This document shows positions 1 through 5,498 of a stretch of 5,564 nt of DNA, one piece after another. The stretch covers positions 1 through 5,564 of the forward strand of contig DAOURC010000057.1 in NCBI GenBank assembly GCA_030625285.1. The letters run 5' to 3'. This DNA is from Eubacteriales bacterium (lineage in GTDB: Bacteria > Bacillota > Clostridia > Peptostreptococcales > Acidaminobacteraceae). The notes under the pieces were generated by a model. The model was not told where the DNA came from and did no database searches. It saw only the letters and a list, made by a program, of their open reading frames with translations. How positions within the stretch are numbered: position 1 is the stretch's first letter; every line of letters begins with the position of its first letter. The translations under genes and the position numbers were made by a program.

Positions 1-1
1 C

Positions 2-109
2 CCAAAGGCTGTAAAAGAAAATTTAGAATCGATAATAGATTCTGTTTCTCATGGCTTGGATATTTTATTGGAATATGATACTGAATGTGGAGTTGAAGTA
101 AATGATTAA
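2..109 (+). CDS. 3' end of an unidentified gene (partial)
   Basis: An open frame enters from the left edge and ends at TAA 107-109, giving 35 C-terminal residues that begin PKAVKENLES and end GVEVND. It is acidic and looks helical, with alternating charged and hydrophobic residues. I recognise no domain or signature, so no function is proposed. It is called real because its stop codon overlaps the start codon region of the lipid kinase by 8 nt in a different frame. That is typical of translationally coupled operon genes, and the frame has no stop from position 2 onward. The gene probably shares a transcript with the kinase and cvfB. The rest lies outside the window. Confidence 0.6.
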   Translation, partial: PKAVKENLESIIDSVSHGLDILLEYDTECGVEVND

Positions 110-983
110 AATAAAAATCATATTTAATCCAGTTGCAGGAAAAGGTGAAGATAGTGCAAACATTGATGAATTGGCCTTAACTTTATTGGATAGGAATTAT
201 ACTATCTCGAAATTTATTACAAAACAAAAAAATGATGCTTTCAATGAAGCTTTCAAAACAGCGATTTCCGGAGAGTGGGACTTAATTATTTCAGCTGGTG
301 GTGATGGTACTCTTAATGAGGTAATCAACGGCATCATCAAAAGCAACAACCCTATTCATCTAGCTGTTTACCCTATTGGTACTATGAATGATTTTGGCAA
401 GTTTTTAAACATTCCAAAGGATCCATATAAATTGGCAGATAGGATTGATGAAGGTCGCTATTCTAATGTCGATGTCGGAAAGATCAACAGTCAATATTTC
501 GTCAATGTAGCTTCCATGGGTATTTTTACTTCAGTTGCTCACACAACATCTAAAGAAAGTAAAAACTTGTTAGGCCCGTTAGCATATTACATTGAAGGAC
601 TTCGCCAATTCTCTTCAACAAATATTCCGTTGGCTTATATAGACATAGAAAGTGAAGAATTTTCTTTTTCAGGCGAATTTATTATCTTCTTGATCAGCAA
701 TAGTTCTAGTATAGGCGGATTTCATAAAATGGCACCAAAAGCCTGTATTGATGATGGTAAATTTGACTGTATCTTAATTAAAAAGGCACCTGCTTATAAA
801 TTATTCGAAATCTTTCTAAAAGTATTCAACGGTCAGCATATAAATAGTGAATTTGTTGAATACTTTCAAACAAATCATATTTCCTTCGACACTAAAGAAG
901 AGATTGATGTAGATGGCGAATACCATAGCAATGGTAAACAAACTGTGGAAATTATTCACAATGCACTTAAAATGATAATTTAA
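102..983 (+). CDS. Diacylglycerol kinase family lipid kinase (YegS/DgkB/BmrU type)
   Basis: This 293-residue soluble protein belongs to the DAGK-catalytic lipid kinase family. These enzymes transfer the ATP gamma-phosphate to a lipid hydroxyl, and in Gram-positives the DgkB branch recycles diacylglycerol released during lipoteichoic acid synthesis into phosphatidic acid. Visible signatures are the N-terminal FNPVAGKG (8-15), the nucleotide-binding GGDGTLNEV (66-74), GTMNDF (93-98), the C-terminal lobe motif GGFHKMAPKA with DDGKF (205-221), which carries the expected catalytic-base Asp, and DVDGE (269-273). Length is normal for the family (about 290-310). The start at 102 is supported by GGAG at 89-92, and it overlaps the upstream gene by 8 nt, suggesting coupling. 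No signal peptide or membrane segment is seen, so it should act at the inner face of the membrane. The family is certain. The exact lipid (diacylglycerol, sphingoid base or phosphatidylglycerol) cannot be read from the sequence. Confidence 0.92.
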   Translation: MIKIKIIFNPVAGKGEDSANIDELALTLLDRNYTISKFITKQKNDAFNEAFKTAISGEWDLIISAGGDGTLNEVINGIIKSNNPIHLAVYPIGTMNDFGKFLNIPKDPYKLADRIDEGRYSNVDVGKINSQYFVNVASMGIFTSVAHTTSKESKNLLGPLAYYIEGLRQFSSTNIPLAYIDIESEEFSFSGEFIIFLISNSSSIGGFHKMAPKACIDDGKFDCILIKKAPAYKLFEIFLKVFNGQHINSEFVEYFQTNHISFDTKEEIDVDGEYHSNGKQTVEIIHNALKMII

Positions 984-1006
984 ATTTTAAAAGGAGAAAT
1001 AATATT

Positions 1007-1858
1007 ATGATTGAATTAGGAAAATACCAAGAATTAATTGTATCGAATGTCAAAGGTTCTGGTTTTTATCTCAAAGAACCGAATTCAGATATAGACTATG
1101 AAGTTTTTTTACCGGGATTTGAAGCTCCTAAAGGCACAGTAATTGGTGATTTGATAAATGTGTTTATCTATCGCGATTCAAAAGATGAATTGATATCTAC
1201 AACAAAAGATCCAAAAGTTTTATTGAATAAGTTAGCAATATTGAAAGTTGTTAAAGTAGCCGAAATAGGTGCATTTTTAGATTGGGGACTTGGTAAAGAT
1301 CTGTTTCTACCCCATAGCGAACAACTATCTCCTATTAAAGAAGGAGATAATATTTTAGTTAGAATGTACATTGATAAATCCGAGAGACTAGCTGCCACCA
1401 TGAAAACCCAAAGAGGAATAACATCTGATAGTCCATATTCTATCGATGATACTCACGAAGCAACCATCTATCGTATAAATCCCGACATGGGAATATTTGT
1501 TGCAGTCGAGGATCAGTATGACGGTTTAATTCTAAAACAAGAAGTCATTGGGAACTACAAAATCGGTGACAAACTTAATCTCAGAGTAGCCAAAATAAGA
1601 GATGACGGCAAATTGATCATGTCATTTAAGAAAAGGGCAAATCTTCAAAAAGACGACGACGCCAAGCTTATTTTAAACGAATTACATGATAACAATGGAT
1701 TTCTTCCGTATAACGACGATAGTAGTCCAGAGCAAATCAACAAATTCTTTTCAATGAGTAAAAAAGCATTTAAAAGAGCACTGGGAAAACTTCTAAAAGA
1801 AGGACAAATAGAAATGCTTGATGATGGCATAAAACTATTCGAAAAGAGAGACAATTAA
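1007..1858 (+). CDS. cvfB: CvfB/YitL-family S1 RNA-binding protein
   Basis: This 283-residue cytoplasmic protein matches the CvfB (S. aureus) / YitL (B. subtilis) family. Its members have S1-type OB folds followed by a winged helix, bind RNA, and in S. aureus affect virulence gene expression. By eye there are three S1-like units, at about 3-66 (start GKYQELIVSN), 72-135 and 148-210. The second contains the family hallmark VVKVAEIGAFLDWGL (81-95) followed by KDLFLPHSEQ. A C-terminal winged-helix region at about 218-278 contains NGFLPYNDDSSPEQI and KKAFKRALGKLLKEGQI. Length is typical. The start is set by AAGGAG at 991-996, 10 nt upstream. The gene follows the lipid kinase by 23 nt with no terminator between, so the two are probably co-transcribed. 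Its last four codons form the left arm of the operon terminator. Family assignment is confident. The RNA targets in this organism are unknown. Confidence 0.9.
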   Translation: MIELGKYQELIVSNVKGSGFYLKEPNSDIDYEVFLPGFEAPKGTVIGDLINVFIYRDSKDELISTTKDPKVLLNKLAILKVVKVAEIGAFLDWGLGKDLFLPHSEQLSPIKEGDNILVRMYIDKSERLAATMKTQRGITSDSPYSIDDTHEATIYRINPDMGIFVAVEDQYDGLILKQEVIGNYKIGDKLNLRVAKIRDDGKLIMSFKKRANLQKDDDAKLILNELHDNNGFLPYNDDSSPEQINKFFSMSKKAFKRALGKLLKEGQIEMLDDGIKLFEKRDN

Positions 1859-1876
1859 TATTGTTTCTCTTTTTTT
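1842..1876 (+). terminator. Intrinsic terminator overlapping the end of cvfB
   Basis: The arms at 1842-1855 (ending GAGAGACAAT) and 1860-1873 (starting ATTGTTTCTC) pair over 14 bp with a single G-U wobble, leaving a 4-nt loop TAAT. The outer pairs are A-U and merge into a T run at 1870-1876. The loop contains the cvfB stop codon TAA (1856-1858), so the left arm is coding sequence. It would end the kinase-cvfB transcript. Confidence 0.85.
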
Positions 1877-1879
1877 CGT

Positions 1880-1938
1880 TATAATATTTTTACCTAGGGT
1901 ATCAGTTAGATATATTCTCTAAACTGGGAGCGATTGCG
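1880..1938 (+). promoter_or_regulatory. Promoter-like region and 5' UTR of the diguanylate cyclase gene
   Basis: The 62-nt gap after the terminator holds two candidate promoters. One is a consensus -10 TATAAT at 1880-1885 with no good -35 at 16-18 bp, where the sequence falls inside the terminator. The other is TTTACC (1889-1894), a 16-bp spacer and TATATT (1911-1916), which would give a very short leader. The ribosome binding site is GGGAG (1926-1930), 8 nt before ATG 1939. An imperfect hairpin (1903-1910 with 1918-1926, one bulged A) ends on the first base of that site. I cannot choose between the promoters. Confidence 0.4.
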
Positions 1939-3462
1939 ATGAATAACAAAAATTTCAAAATCACAACTTCTTTATTCATAGTTGTTGGGCTAATAATTTC
2001 ATTTAGTCTTTTTTCTTTTGTCAAACATTCTCTTCAAGATATTCAAAAAAGCACTTTCAATAGAGAAGCTGAAAATCGTTATAACGCTATATACGAATCT
2101 GTCAATCATAATGAAATAGTGATGTCTGTACTCAAAACCTATTTTAATTCTATTGAAACAATCAGCAAAGATAATTTTACCAATTTCACAATCGATATTA
2201 TCGACTCCCTTTCAGGAGTGGTTATTCTTGAATATGCTCCAAAGGTCCACTCCGAAGAATTAGAAGATTTCATTCAAAGTGCAGTCGATATCGGGTATAA
2301 AGACTATTACATCAAAGACATCGCTAACGGTGCAATCATACCGGCTAAAGAAAGCGATATTTATTATCCTCTTTATTATATCGTTCCACTAGAAGAAAAT
2401 AAAAGTGCTCTAGGAATAAATATCTATTCAGATTACTTGTCTAAATCCGAAATCGACTTGGTGGTCGATACCGATTCCTTGATAATTACTGAACCTACTG
2501 TTCTTTTGGGAGACGGCGAAGGCGCCTTTTCATATGCTATGATACAGTTAGTTGAAGATCAACTAAATAATGAAGGTATAATTGTCAGTTTGGTAAAATT
2601 CAGTGATTTGTTCAATAGTTCCCTAACTACTTTCGACAATACTATTAACGCTGTCATTTTCGATACTACCGATTCTTCAAACCCGATTTTCATCCATAAT
2701 TATTTATCCGATAAAGATGAAATATCAGAATCAAATGTAATCAACGAGCCGTTGTTTCTGAAGAAGAATATATACTTTGGAAATAGGAAATGGACTTTAT
2801 ATTTTGTTCCAACTGAAAATTATATCAGTACTATTGATTTTAGGTATGATATTACGATTTTAATACTATCGTTGACGATAATTTTAATTTCCGCATATTA
2901 TTTATATGCTTTGCTTTCTCAAAACAAGAAATTAGAAGATCTTGTTTGTGAAAAAACACTCGAACTTGAAAACCTGGCAGTTAAAGATTCCCTTACCGGT
3001 CTTTATAATAGAAGAAAATTTTTTCTGGATATTCCATATTTTATCAATCGGTATAACAGGAGAAATGAAGTTTTCTCATTAAGCATGATAGATTTGGATT
3101 TTTTCAAACGTATCAACGATGAATACGGTCATGATGTAGGCGATTTTATTTTAATATCTTTTTCAAAATACTTGCAGGAACATATTCGCGATAATGACTT
3201 ACTTGTCAGATATGGCGGCGAAGAATTCATTATTTTATTTGAAGCGACAAACAAAAAAAGCGCCAAGGAAATTCTAGAAAGAGCATTACTGAATTTAAAC
3301 ACTAAAGTATTCACTTCAAGAGGATACGATATCCAAATAACCTTTAGCGCAGGCATCTCGGATATCTCTGAATCAACAGATATTTATAAATTGATCAAAA
3401 TATCCGATGAGCGTATGTACTACGCTAAAGAACACGGGAGAAATCAAATTGTCATTGATTAA
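1939..3462 (+). CDS. Membrane sensor diguanylate cyclase, CHASE-GGDEF
   Basis: This 507-residue enzyme is predicted to make cyclic di-GMP from two GTP in response to an external signal. A transmembrane helix spans about 9-28. The extracytoplasmic region of about 29-300 matches the CHASE sensory domain: LEYAPKV (97-103), then the signature around 140-165 with DIYYPLYYIVP followed by NKSALGINIYSD. A second transmembrane helix (304-326) leads into a charged, coiled-coil-like signalling helix (327-346). The GGDEF domain (347-507) has DSLTGLYNRR (350-359), metal-binding D385 in DLDFFK, guanine-contacting N393 and D402, the GGEEF signature (426-430), and a terminal YYAKEHGRN motif (494-502). The inhibitory I-site RxxD is intact as RDND (417-420), five residues before GGEEF, so product inhibition is expected. 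There is no EAL domain. CHASE ligands are often small molecules such as cytokinin-like adenines or short peptides, but this ligand cannot be inferred. It appears monocistronic, with terminators on both sides. Confidence 0.93.
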   Translation: MNNKNFKITTSLFIVVGLIISFSLFSFVKHSLQDIQKSTFNREAENRYNAIYESVNHNEIVMSVLKTYFNSIETISKDNFTNFTIDIIDSLSGVVILEYAPKVHSEELEDFIQSAVDIGYKDYYIKDIANGAIIPAKESDIYYPLYYIVPLEENKSALGINIYSDYLSKSEIDLVVDTDSLIITEPTVLLGDGEGAFSYAMIQLVEDQLNNEGIIVSLVKFSDLFNSSLTTFDNTINAVIFDTTDSSNPIFIHNYLSDKDEISESNVINEPLFLKKNIYFGNRKWTLYFVPTENYISTIDFRYDITILILSLTIILISAYYLYALLSQNKKLEDLVCEKTLELENLAVKDSLTGLYNRRKFFLDIPYFINRYNRRNEVFSLSMIDLDFFKRINDEYGHDVGDFILISFSKYLQEHIRDNDLLVRYGGEEFIILFEATNKKSAKEILERALLNLNTKVFTSRGYDIQITFSAGISDISESTDIYKLIKISDERMYYAKEHGRNQIVID

Positions 3463-3479
3463 TATATTCTATTTGCACT

Positions 3480-3511
3480 TAAAAAGGACATGTATCGACA
3501 TGTCCTTTTTA
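3480..3511. terminator. Bidirectional terminator between convergent genes
   Basis: A perfect inverted repeat pairs 3480-3493 with 3498-3511 (core AAAAAGGACATGT / ACATGTCCTTTTT) around the loop ATCG. The A run on one side and T run on the other let it work for both strands. It stops the diguanylate cyclase transcript and, in reverse, the pruA transcript. It directly abuts the pruA TAG stop (3512-3514). Confidence 0.92.
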
Positions 3512-5140
3512 CTATTCTTCCATGAATTCATATCTGTATTCTGATGGTGGCGTGAAATTTTCTTTAACGACCTTGGCATTGATCCATCTAAGTAAATTAA
3601 ATTTACTCCCCGCTTTATCGTTCGTCCCAGAAGCTCTAGCTCCTCCAAAAGGTTGCTGTCCGACTACCGCGCCTGTCGGTTTATCATTTATATAAAGATT
3701 GCCGGCAGTATGTTTGAGTTTGTTTTGCATATATACTATCGAGTTTCTTTCTTTTGAAAAGATAGCTCCAGTAAGCGCATATGGAGATGTTTTGTCGCAT
3801 ATGTCCAGCATTTTATCAAAGTCTACATTTTCATATACATGAATCGTTAAAACAGGTCCAAATATTTCTTCGCGCATAGTTATATAATCATGATTCTTTG
3901 CAATTATAACAGTTGGTTCAATAAAATACCCTTTTGAATCATCATATCCACCGCCGCATAAAATATATGCATCATCGGAAGCTTTCGCACTTTCTATATA
4001 TGAAGTGATTTTCTTAAATGCTTTTTCATCAATAACCGCATTCATAAAATTGATGAAATCTTTTACATCTCCCATTGCAATAGTCGATATATCCTTTACA
4101 AGTTTTCCTTTTAGCTCAGGCCAAATACTAGCTGGAATATACGCTCGAGATGCTGCAGAACATTTTTGTCCTTGATACTCGAATGCACCACGTAGAAGGG
4201 CAGTTCCCAGACTATCGACATCAGCACTTTCATGAGCAAAAACAAAGTTTTTTCCACCTGTTTCTCCAACAATGCGGGGATAAGATTTATATACCTCTAA
4301 ATTATTGCTGATTTTTTTCCAAACGCCAGAAAAAACATTTGTAGAACCAGTATAGTTGAAACCTGCAAAGCGATTATCTTTAAGAATCACATCAGTAATC
4401 AAAGAAGCTTTTCCTGGAATGAAATTGATGACTCCTTTTGGCAATCCTGCTTCTTCTAGCAATTTCATAATGAAATAATTTGAATACACCGCTGTAGACG
4501 CCGGCTTCCAAAGGACGACATTTCCTGCAATAACAGGTGCTGTAGCCAAATTTCCGCCAATCGAAGTGAAGTTAAAAGGTGAAACGGCATAAACAAACCC
4601 TTCCAAGCCCATATACTCAACTCTATTCCATGTATCATTTGTTGAAATAACCTGTTCGTTGAAAATTTGATCCATATAGTAAGCGTTGAACTTCAAAAAA
4701 TCAACGAATTCACATACAACGTCAATCTCAGCTTGATGGATATTTTTACTTTGGGATAGCATCGTTGCCGCATTCATTGTATGTCGCCATTTAGTAGCCA
4801 ATAATTCAGCAGCTTTCAAAAATATCGACGCCCTATGTTCCCAGGGCAATTGTTCCCATGACTCCTTTGCTTTAATCGAGGCTTCAATAGCCATCTGTGT
4901 TTCAGCCTCTCCTGCAACATAATAGTATCCTATTATCTTTTGGTGGTCATGAGGCATGATGCACGGTAACTTTTTACCAGTTCTAATTTCTTCACCATTT
5001 ATAATCAATGGTATGTCGATCACTTCATTGCTCAACCTCTCAATTTCTGCCTTAAGCAACTGACGATCTAATGATCCACTTTCGTAATTTCGTACTTTTT
5101 CATTATCAGGTCTAGAAATAATAAAATTTGCATTAGCCAT
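3512..5140 (-). CDS. pruA: L-glutamate gamma-semialdehyde (1-pyrroline-5-carboxylate) dehydrogenase
   Basis: This 542-residue NAD-dependent aldehyde dehydrogenase oxidises glutamate semialdehyde, in equilibrium with P5C, to glutamate. It is the last step of proline, ornithine and arginine catabolism and acts in the cytoplasm. Features counted from the chosen start are SPFNFTS with oxyanion Asn190, WKP with Lys212, the NYTGSTNVF cofactor loop (262-270), general base Glu293 in GETGGKN, catalytic Cys327 in GQKCSA, EEIFGPV (424-430), and the P5CDH-specific stretch from 489 to 511 with TGAVVGQQPFGG and SGTNDKAG. Similarity runs end to end with animal mitochondrial ALDH4A1, including the N-terminal LIINGEE region and the RYEFMEE tail, rather than with the shorter Bacillus RocA form. 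The frame stays open upstream to an ATG at 5200. ATG 5140 is preferred because AGGAG (5149-5153) lies 8 nt before it and the extra 20 codons run through a terminator hairpin. No proline dehydrogenase is in the window. Confidence 0.93.
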   Translation of the reverse strand: MANANFIISRPDNEKVRNYESGSLDRQLLKAEIERLSNEVIDIPLIINGEEIRTGKKLPCIMPHDHQKIIGYYYVAGEAETQMAIEASIKAKESWEQLPWEHRASIFLKAAELLATKWRHTMNAATMLSQSKNIHQAEIDVVCEFVDFLKFNAYYMDQIFNEQVISTNDTWNRVEYMGLEGFVYAVSPFNFTSIGGNLATAPVIAGNVVLWKPASTAVYSNYFIMKLLEEAGLPKGVINFIPGKASLITDVILKDNRFAGFNYTGSTNVFSGVWKKISNNLEVYKSYPRIVGETGGKNFVFAHESADVDSLGTALLRGAFEYQGQKCSAASRAYIPASIWPELKGKLVKDISTIAMGDVKDFINFMNAVIDEKAFKKITSYIESAKASDDAYILCGGGYDDSKGYFIEPTVIIAKNHDYITMREEIFGPVLTIHVYENVDFDKMLDICDKTSPYALTGAIFSKERNSIVYMQNKLKHTAGNLYINDKPTGAVVGQQPFGGARASGTNDKAGSKFNLLRWINAKVVKENFTPPSEYRYEFMEE

Positions 5141-5148
5141 AAATAAAA

Positions 5149-5153
5149 CTCCT
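5149..5153 (-). promoter_or_regulatory. pruA: Shine-Dalgarno site that decides the pruA start
   Basis: On the minus strand AGGAG, in the context GAGAGGAG, lies 8 nt before ATG 5140. The alternative in-frame ATG at 5200 has no comparable site, so translation should start at 5140. The site lies 12 nt beyond the T run of the leader terminator, so it is transcribed only on read-through. Confidence 0.85.
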
Positions 5154-5164
5154 CTCTCATTTTC

Positions 5165-5195
5165 AAAAATAAAAGACGCATCTATAAGATACGTC
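5165..5195 (-). terminator. Intrinsic terminator in the pruA leader
   Basis: Read on the minus strand, GACGTATCT (5195-5187) and AGATGCGTC (5183-5175) form a 9-bp stem with one U-G wobble and a 3-nt loop, followed at once by TTTTATTTTT (5174-5165). It sits 24 nt before the pruA ATG and downstream of the only good promoter, so it should control read-through into pruA rather than end another gene. Confidence 0.75.
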
Positions 5196-5221
5196 GGCAT
5201 TTGAAAAAAGACACGCTAAAT

Positions 5222-5252
5222 ATAAGTATGTTGTTGTAAACGACATACTCAC
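5222..5252 (-). promoter_or_regulatory. Hairpin upstream of the leader terminator
   Basis: On the minus strand 5252-5239 pairs with 5235-5222 around a TAC loop: 14 positions, one C-A mismatch and two G-U wobbles. Its left arm is also complementary to the terminator left arm. The hairpin could therefore act as an anti-antiterminator that keeps the terminator formed. This role is inferred from complementarity only. Confidence 0.5.
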
Positions 5253-5274
5253 TTGATAGCATAATACTTTCTTT

Positions 5275-5328
5275 TCAAACACGGAAGGCTTTATCATTTC
5301 TAACAAAACCCAACGGCCAAAATCTCAT
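5275..5328 (-). CDS. 17-residue candidate leader peptide upstream of pruA
   Basis: A complete small frame, ATG 5328-5326 to TGA 5277-5275, encodes MRFWPLGFVRNDKAFRV. It has a very good ribosome binding site: AAGGTGA (5340-5334), matching the 3' part of the AGGAGGTGA consensus, 5 nt before the ATG. It starts about 68 nt into the predicted pruA transcript and ends 80 nt before the leader terminator. The peptide is basic and aromatic (three Arg, three Phe, one Trp, one Pro) and has no signal or membrane segment. Position and site strength suggest a regulatory leader peptide whose translation or stalling affects terminator formation, perhaps sensing an amino acid linked to P5C such as proline or arginine. 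I do not recognise the peptide, and chance occurrence of so short a frame remains possible. Confidence 0.5.
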   Translation of the reverse strand: MRFWPLGFVRNDKAFRV

Positions 5329-5333
5329 AGCGT

Positions 5334-5340
5334 TCACCTT
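5334..5340 (-). promoter_or_regulatory. Shine-Dalgarno of the candidate leader peptide
   Basis: AAGGTGA on the minus strand lies 5 nt before ATG 5328. It sits in the loop of a possible hairpin (5346-5342 with 5326-5322, plus two further pairs), which would also tie up the start codon. That hairpin shares bases 5343-5346 with the small hairpin 5364-5343, so the two cannot form together. Confidence 0.5.
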
Positions 5341-5402
5341 AGAGATAGTGGCTCGAAAATATCTTTATCATTACTTATTTAGTTTTAATACAACTAATTA
5401 AC

Positions 5403-5431
5403 ATCATAATATTCTTTTATATCTCTGTCAA
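5403..5431 (-). promoter_or_regulatory. Strong sigma-A-type promoter of pruA
   Basis: Minus strand: a perfect -35 TTGACA at 5431-5426, a spacer of exactly 17 bp, and -10 TATGAT at 5408-5403 (five of six consensus bases). An A/T-rich stretch lies just upstream. The expected transcription start is near 5396. This is the best promoter match in the window. Confidence 0.85.
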
Positions 5432-5444
5432 TATATATACTTAT

Positions 5445-5486
5445 AAAAAAAAGATAATTTCCGTTTACTACAGAAATCATCTTTTT
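5445..5486 (-). terminator. Strong terminator of the gene upstream of pruA
   Basis: On the minus strand 5486-5470 pairs with 5464-5448: 17 positions with two G-U wobbles around a 5-nt loop, with an unbroken 8-T run (5452-5445) that starts within the right arm. It follows the stop codon of the partial minus-strand gene by 12 nt and insulates the pruA promoter. The left-hand A/T-rich arm could also work weakly on the plus strand. Confidence 0.88.
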
Positions 5487-5498
5487 AATCATATTGTT

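Larger units (their letters stand above)
5141..5396 (-). promoter_or_regulatory. Long structured leader of pruA, candidate transcription attenuator
   Basis: About 255 nt separate the predicted transcription start (near 5396) from the pruA ATG, far more than a simple 5' UTR needs. In transcript order it holds: a 5'-terminal hairpin (5397-5392 with 5384-5379); a small hairpin (5364-5360 with 5347-5343); a Shine-Dalgarno and 17-codon frame (5340-5275); a 14-bp hairpin with one mismatch (5252-5239 with 5235-5222); and an intrinsic terminator (5195-5165). GUAUGUCG at 5248-5241, in the left arm of the 14-bp hairpin, can instead pair with CGACGUAU at 5196-5189, the left arm of the terminator. That gives an 8-bp antiterminator with two wobbles. 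The layout fits attenuation by a stalled ribosome or a ligand. No T-box core or known riboswitch signature was recognised. The pairings were found by eye and were not computed. Confidence 0.6.

Noticed and set aside
1168..1401. Minus-strand open frame opposite cvfB
   Set aside because: It lies entirely inside a well-supported gene, has no ribosome binding site and no recognisable protein features. The same applies to 1645-1854 and 3129-3356.
1877..1938. Cyclic di-GMP riboswitch in front of the diguanylate cyclase gene
   Set aside because: The gap is only 62 nt and lacks the conserved GEMM motifs. It contains at most one small hairpin.
5141..5200. A 20-residue N-terminal extension of pruA from an in-frame ATG at 5200
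   Set aside because: It lacks a ribosome binding site, runs through the leader terminator and its T run, and is not expected in the family. ATG 5140 has AGGAG at 8 nt.
5235..5250. Plus-strand TGTAAACGACATAC as a catabolite-response (CcpA) site
   Set aside because: Only the first half matches the consensus, and the sequence is explained by the leader hairpin.
5182..5262. A second small minus-strand frame of 26 codons in the pruA leader (ATG 5262, stop in the terminator hairpin)
   Set aside because: No convincing Shine-Dalgarno precedes it and its composition looks like non-coding AT-rich sequence. If it were translated, ribosomes would reach the terminator, so it is worth remembering when testing the leader.
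5275..5345. Plus-strand GCGTTCACC resembling the start of a glutamine riboswitch
   Set aside because: The rest of the motif (GGAAGTAGG-like part) is missing, and the plus strand has no gene downstream here.
5141..5396. T-box leader responding to uncharged tRNA
   Set aside because: The conserved GGTGGNACC core is absent. AAGGTGAACGC near 5340-5330 resembles it only superficially and lies about 135 nt before the terminator instead of within an antiterminator.
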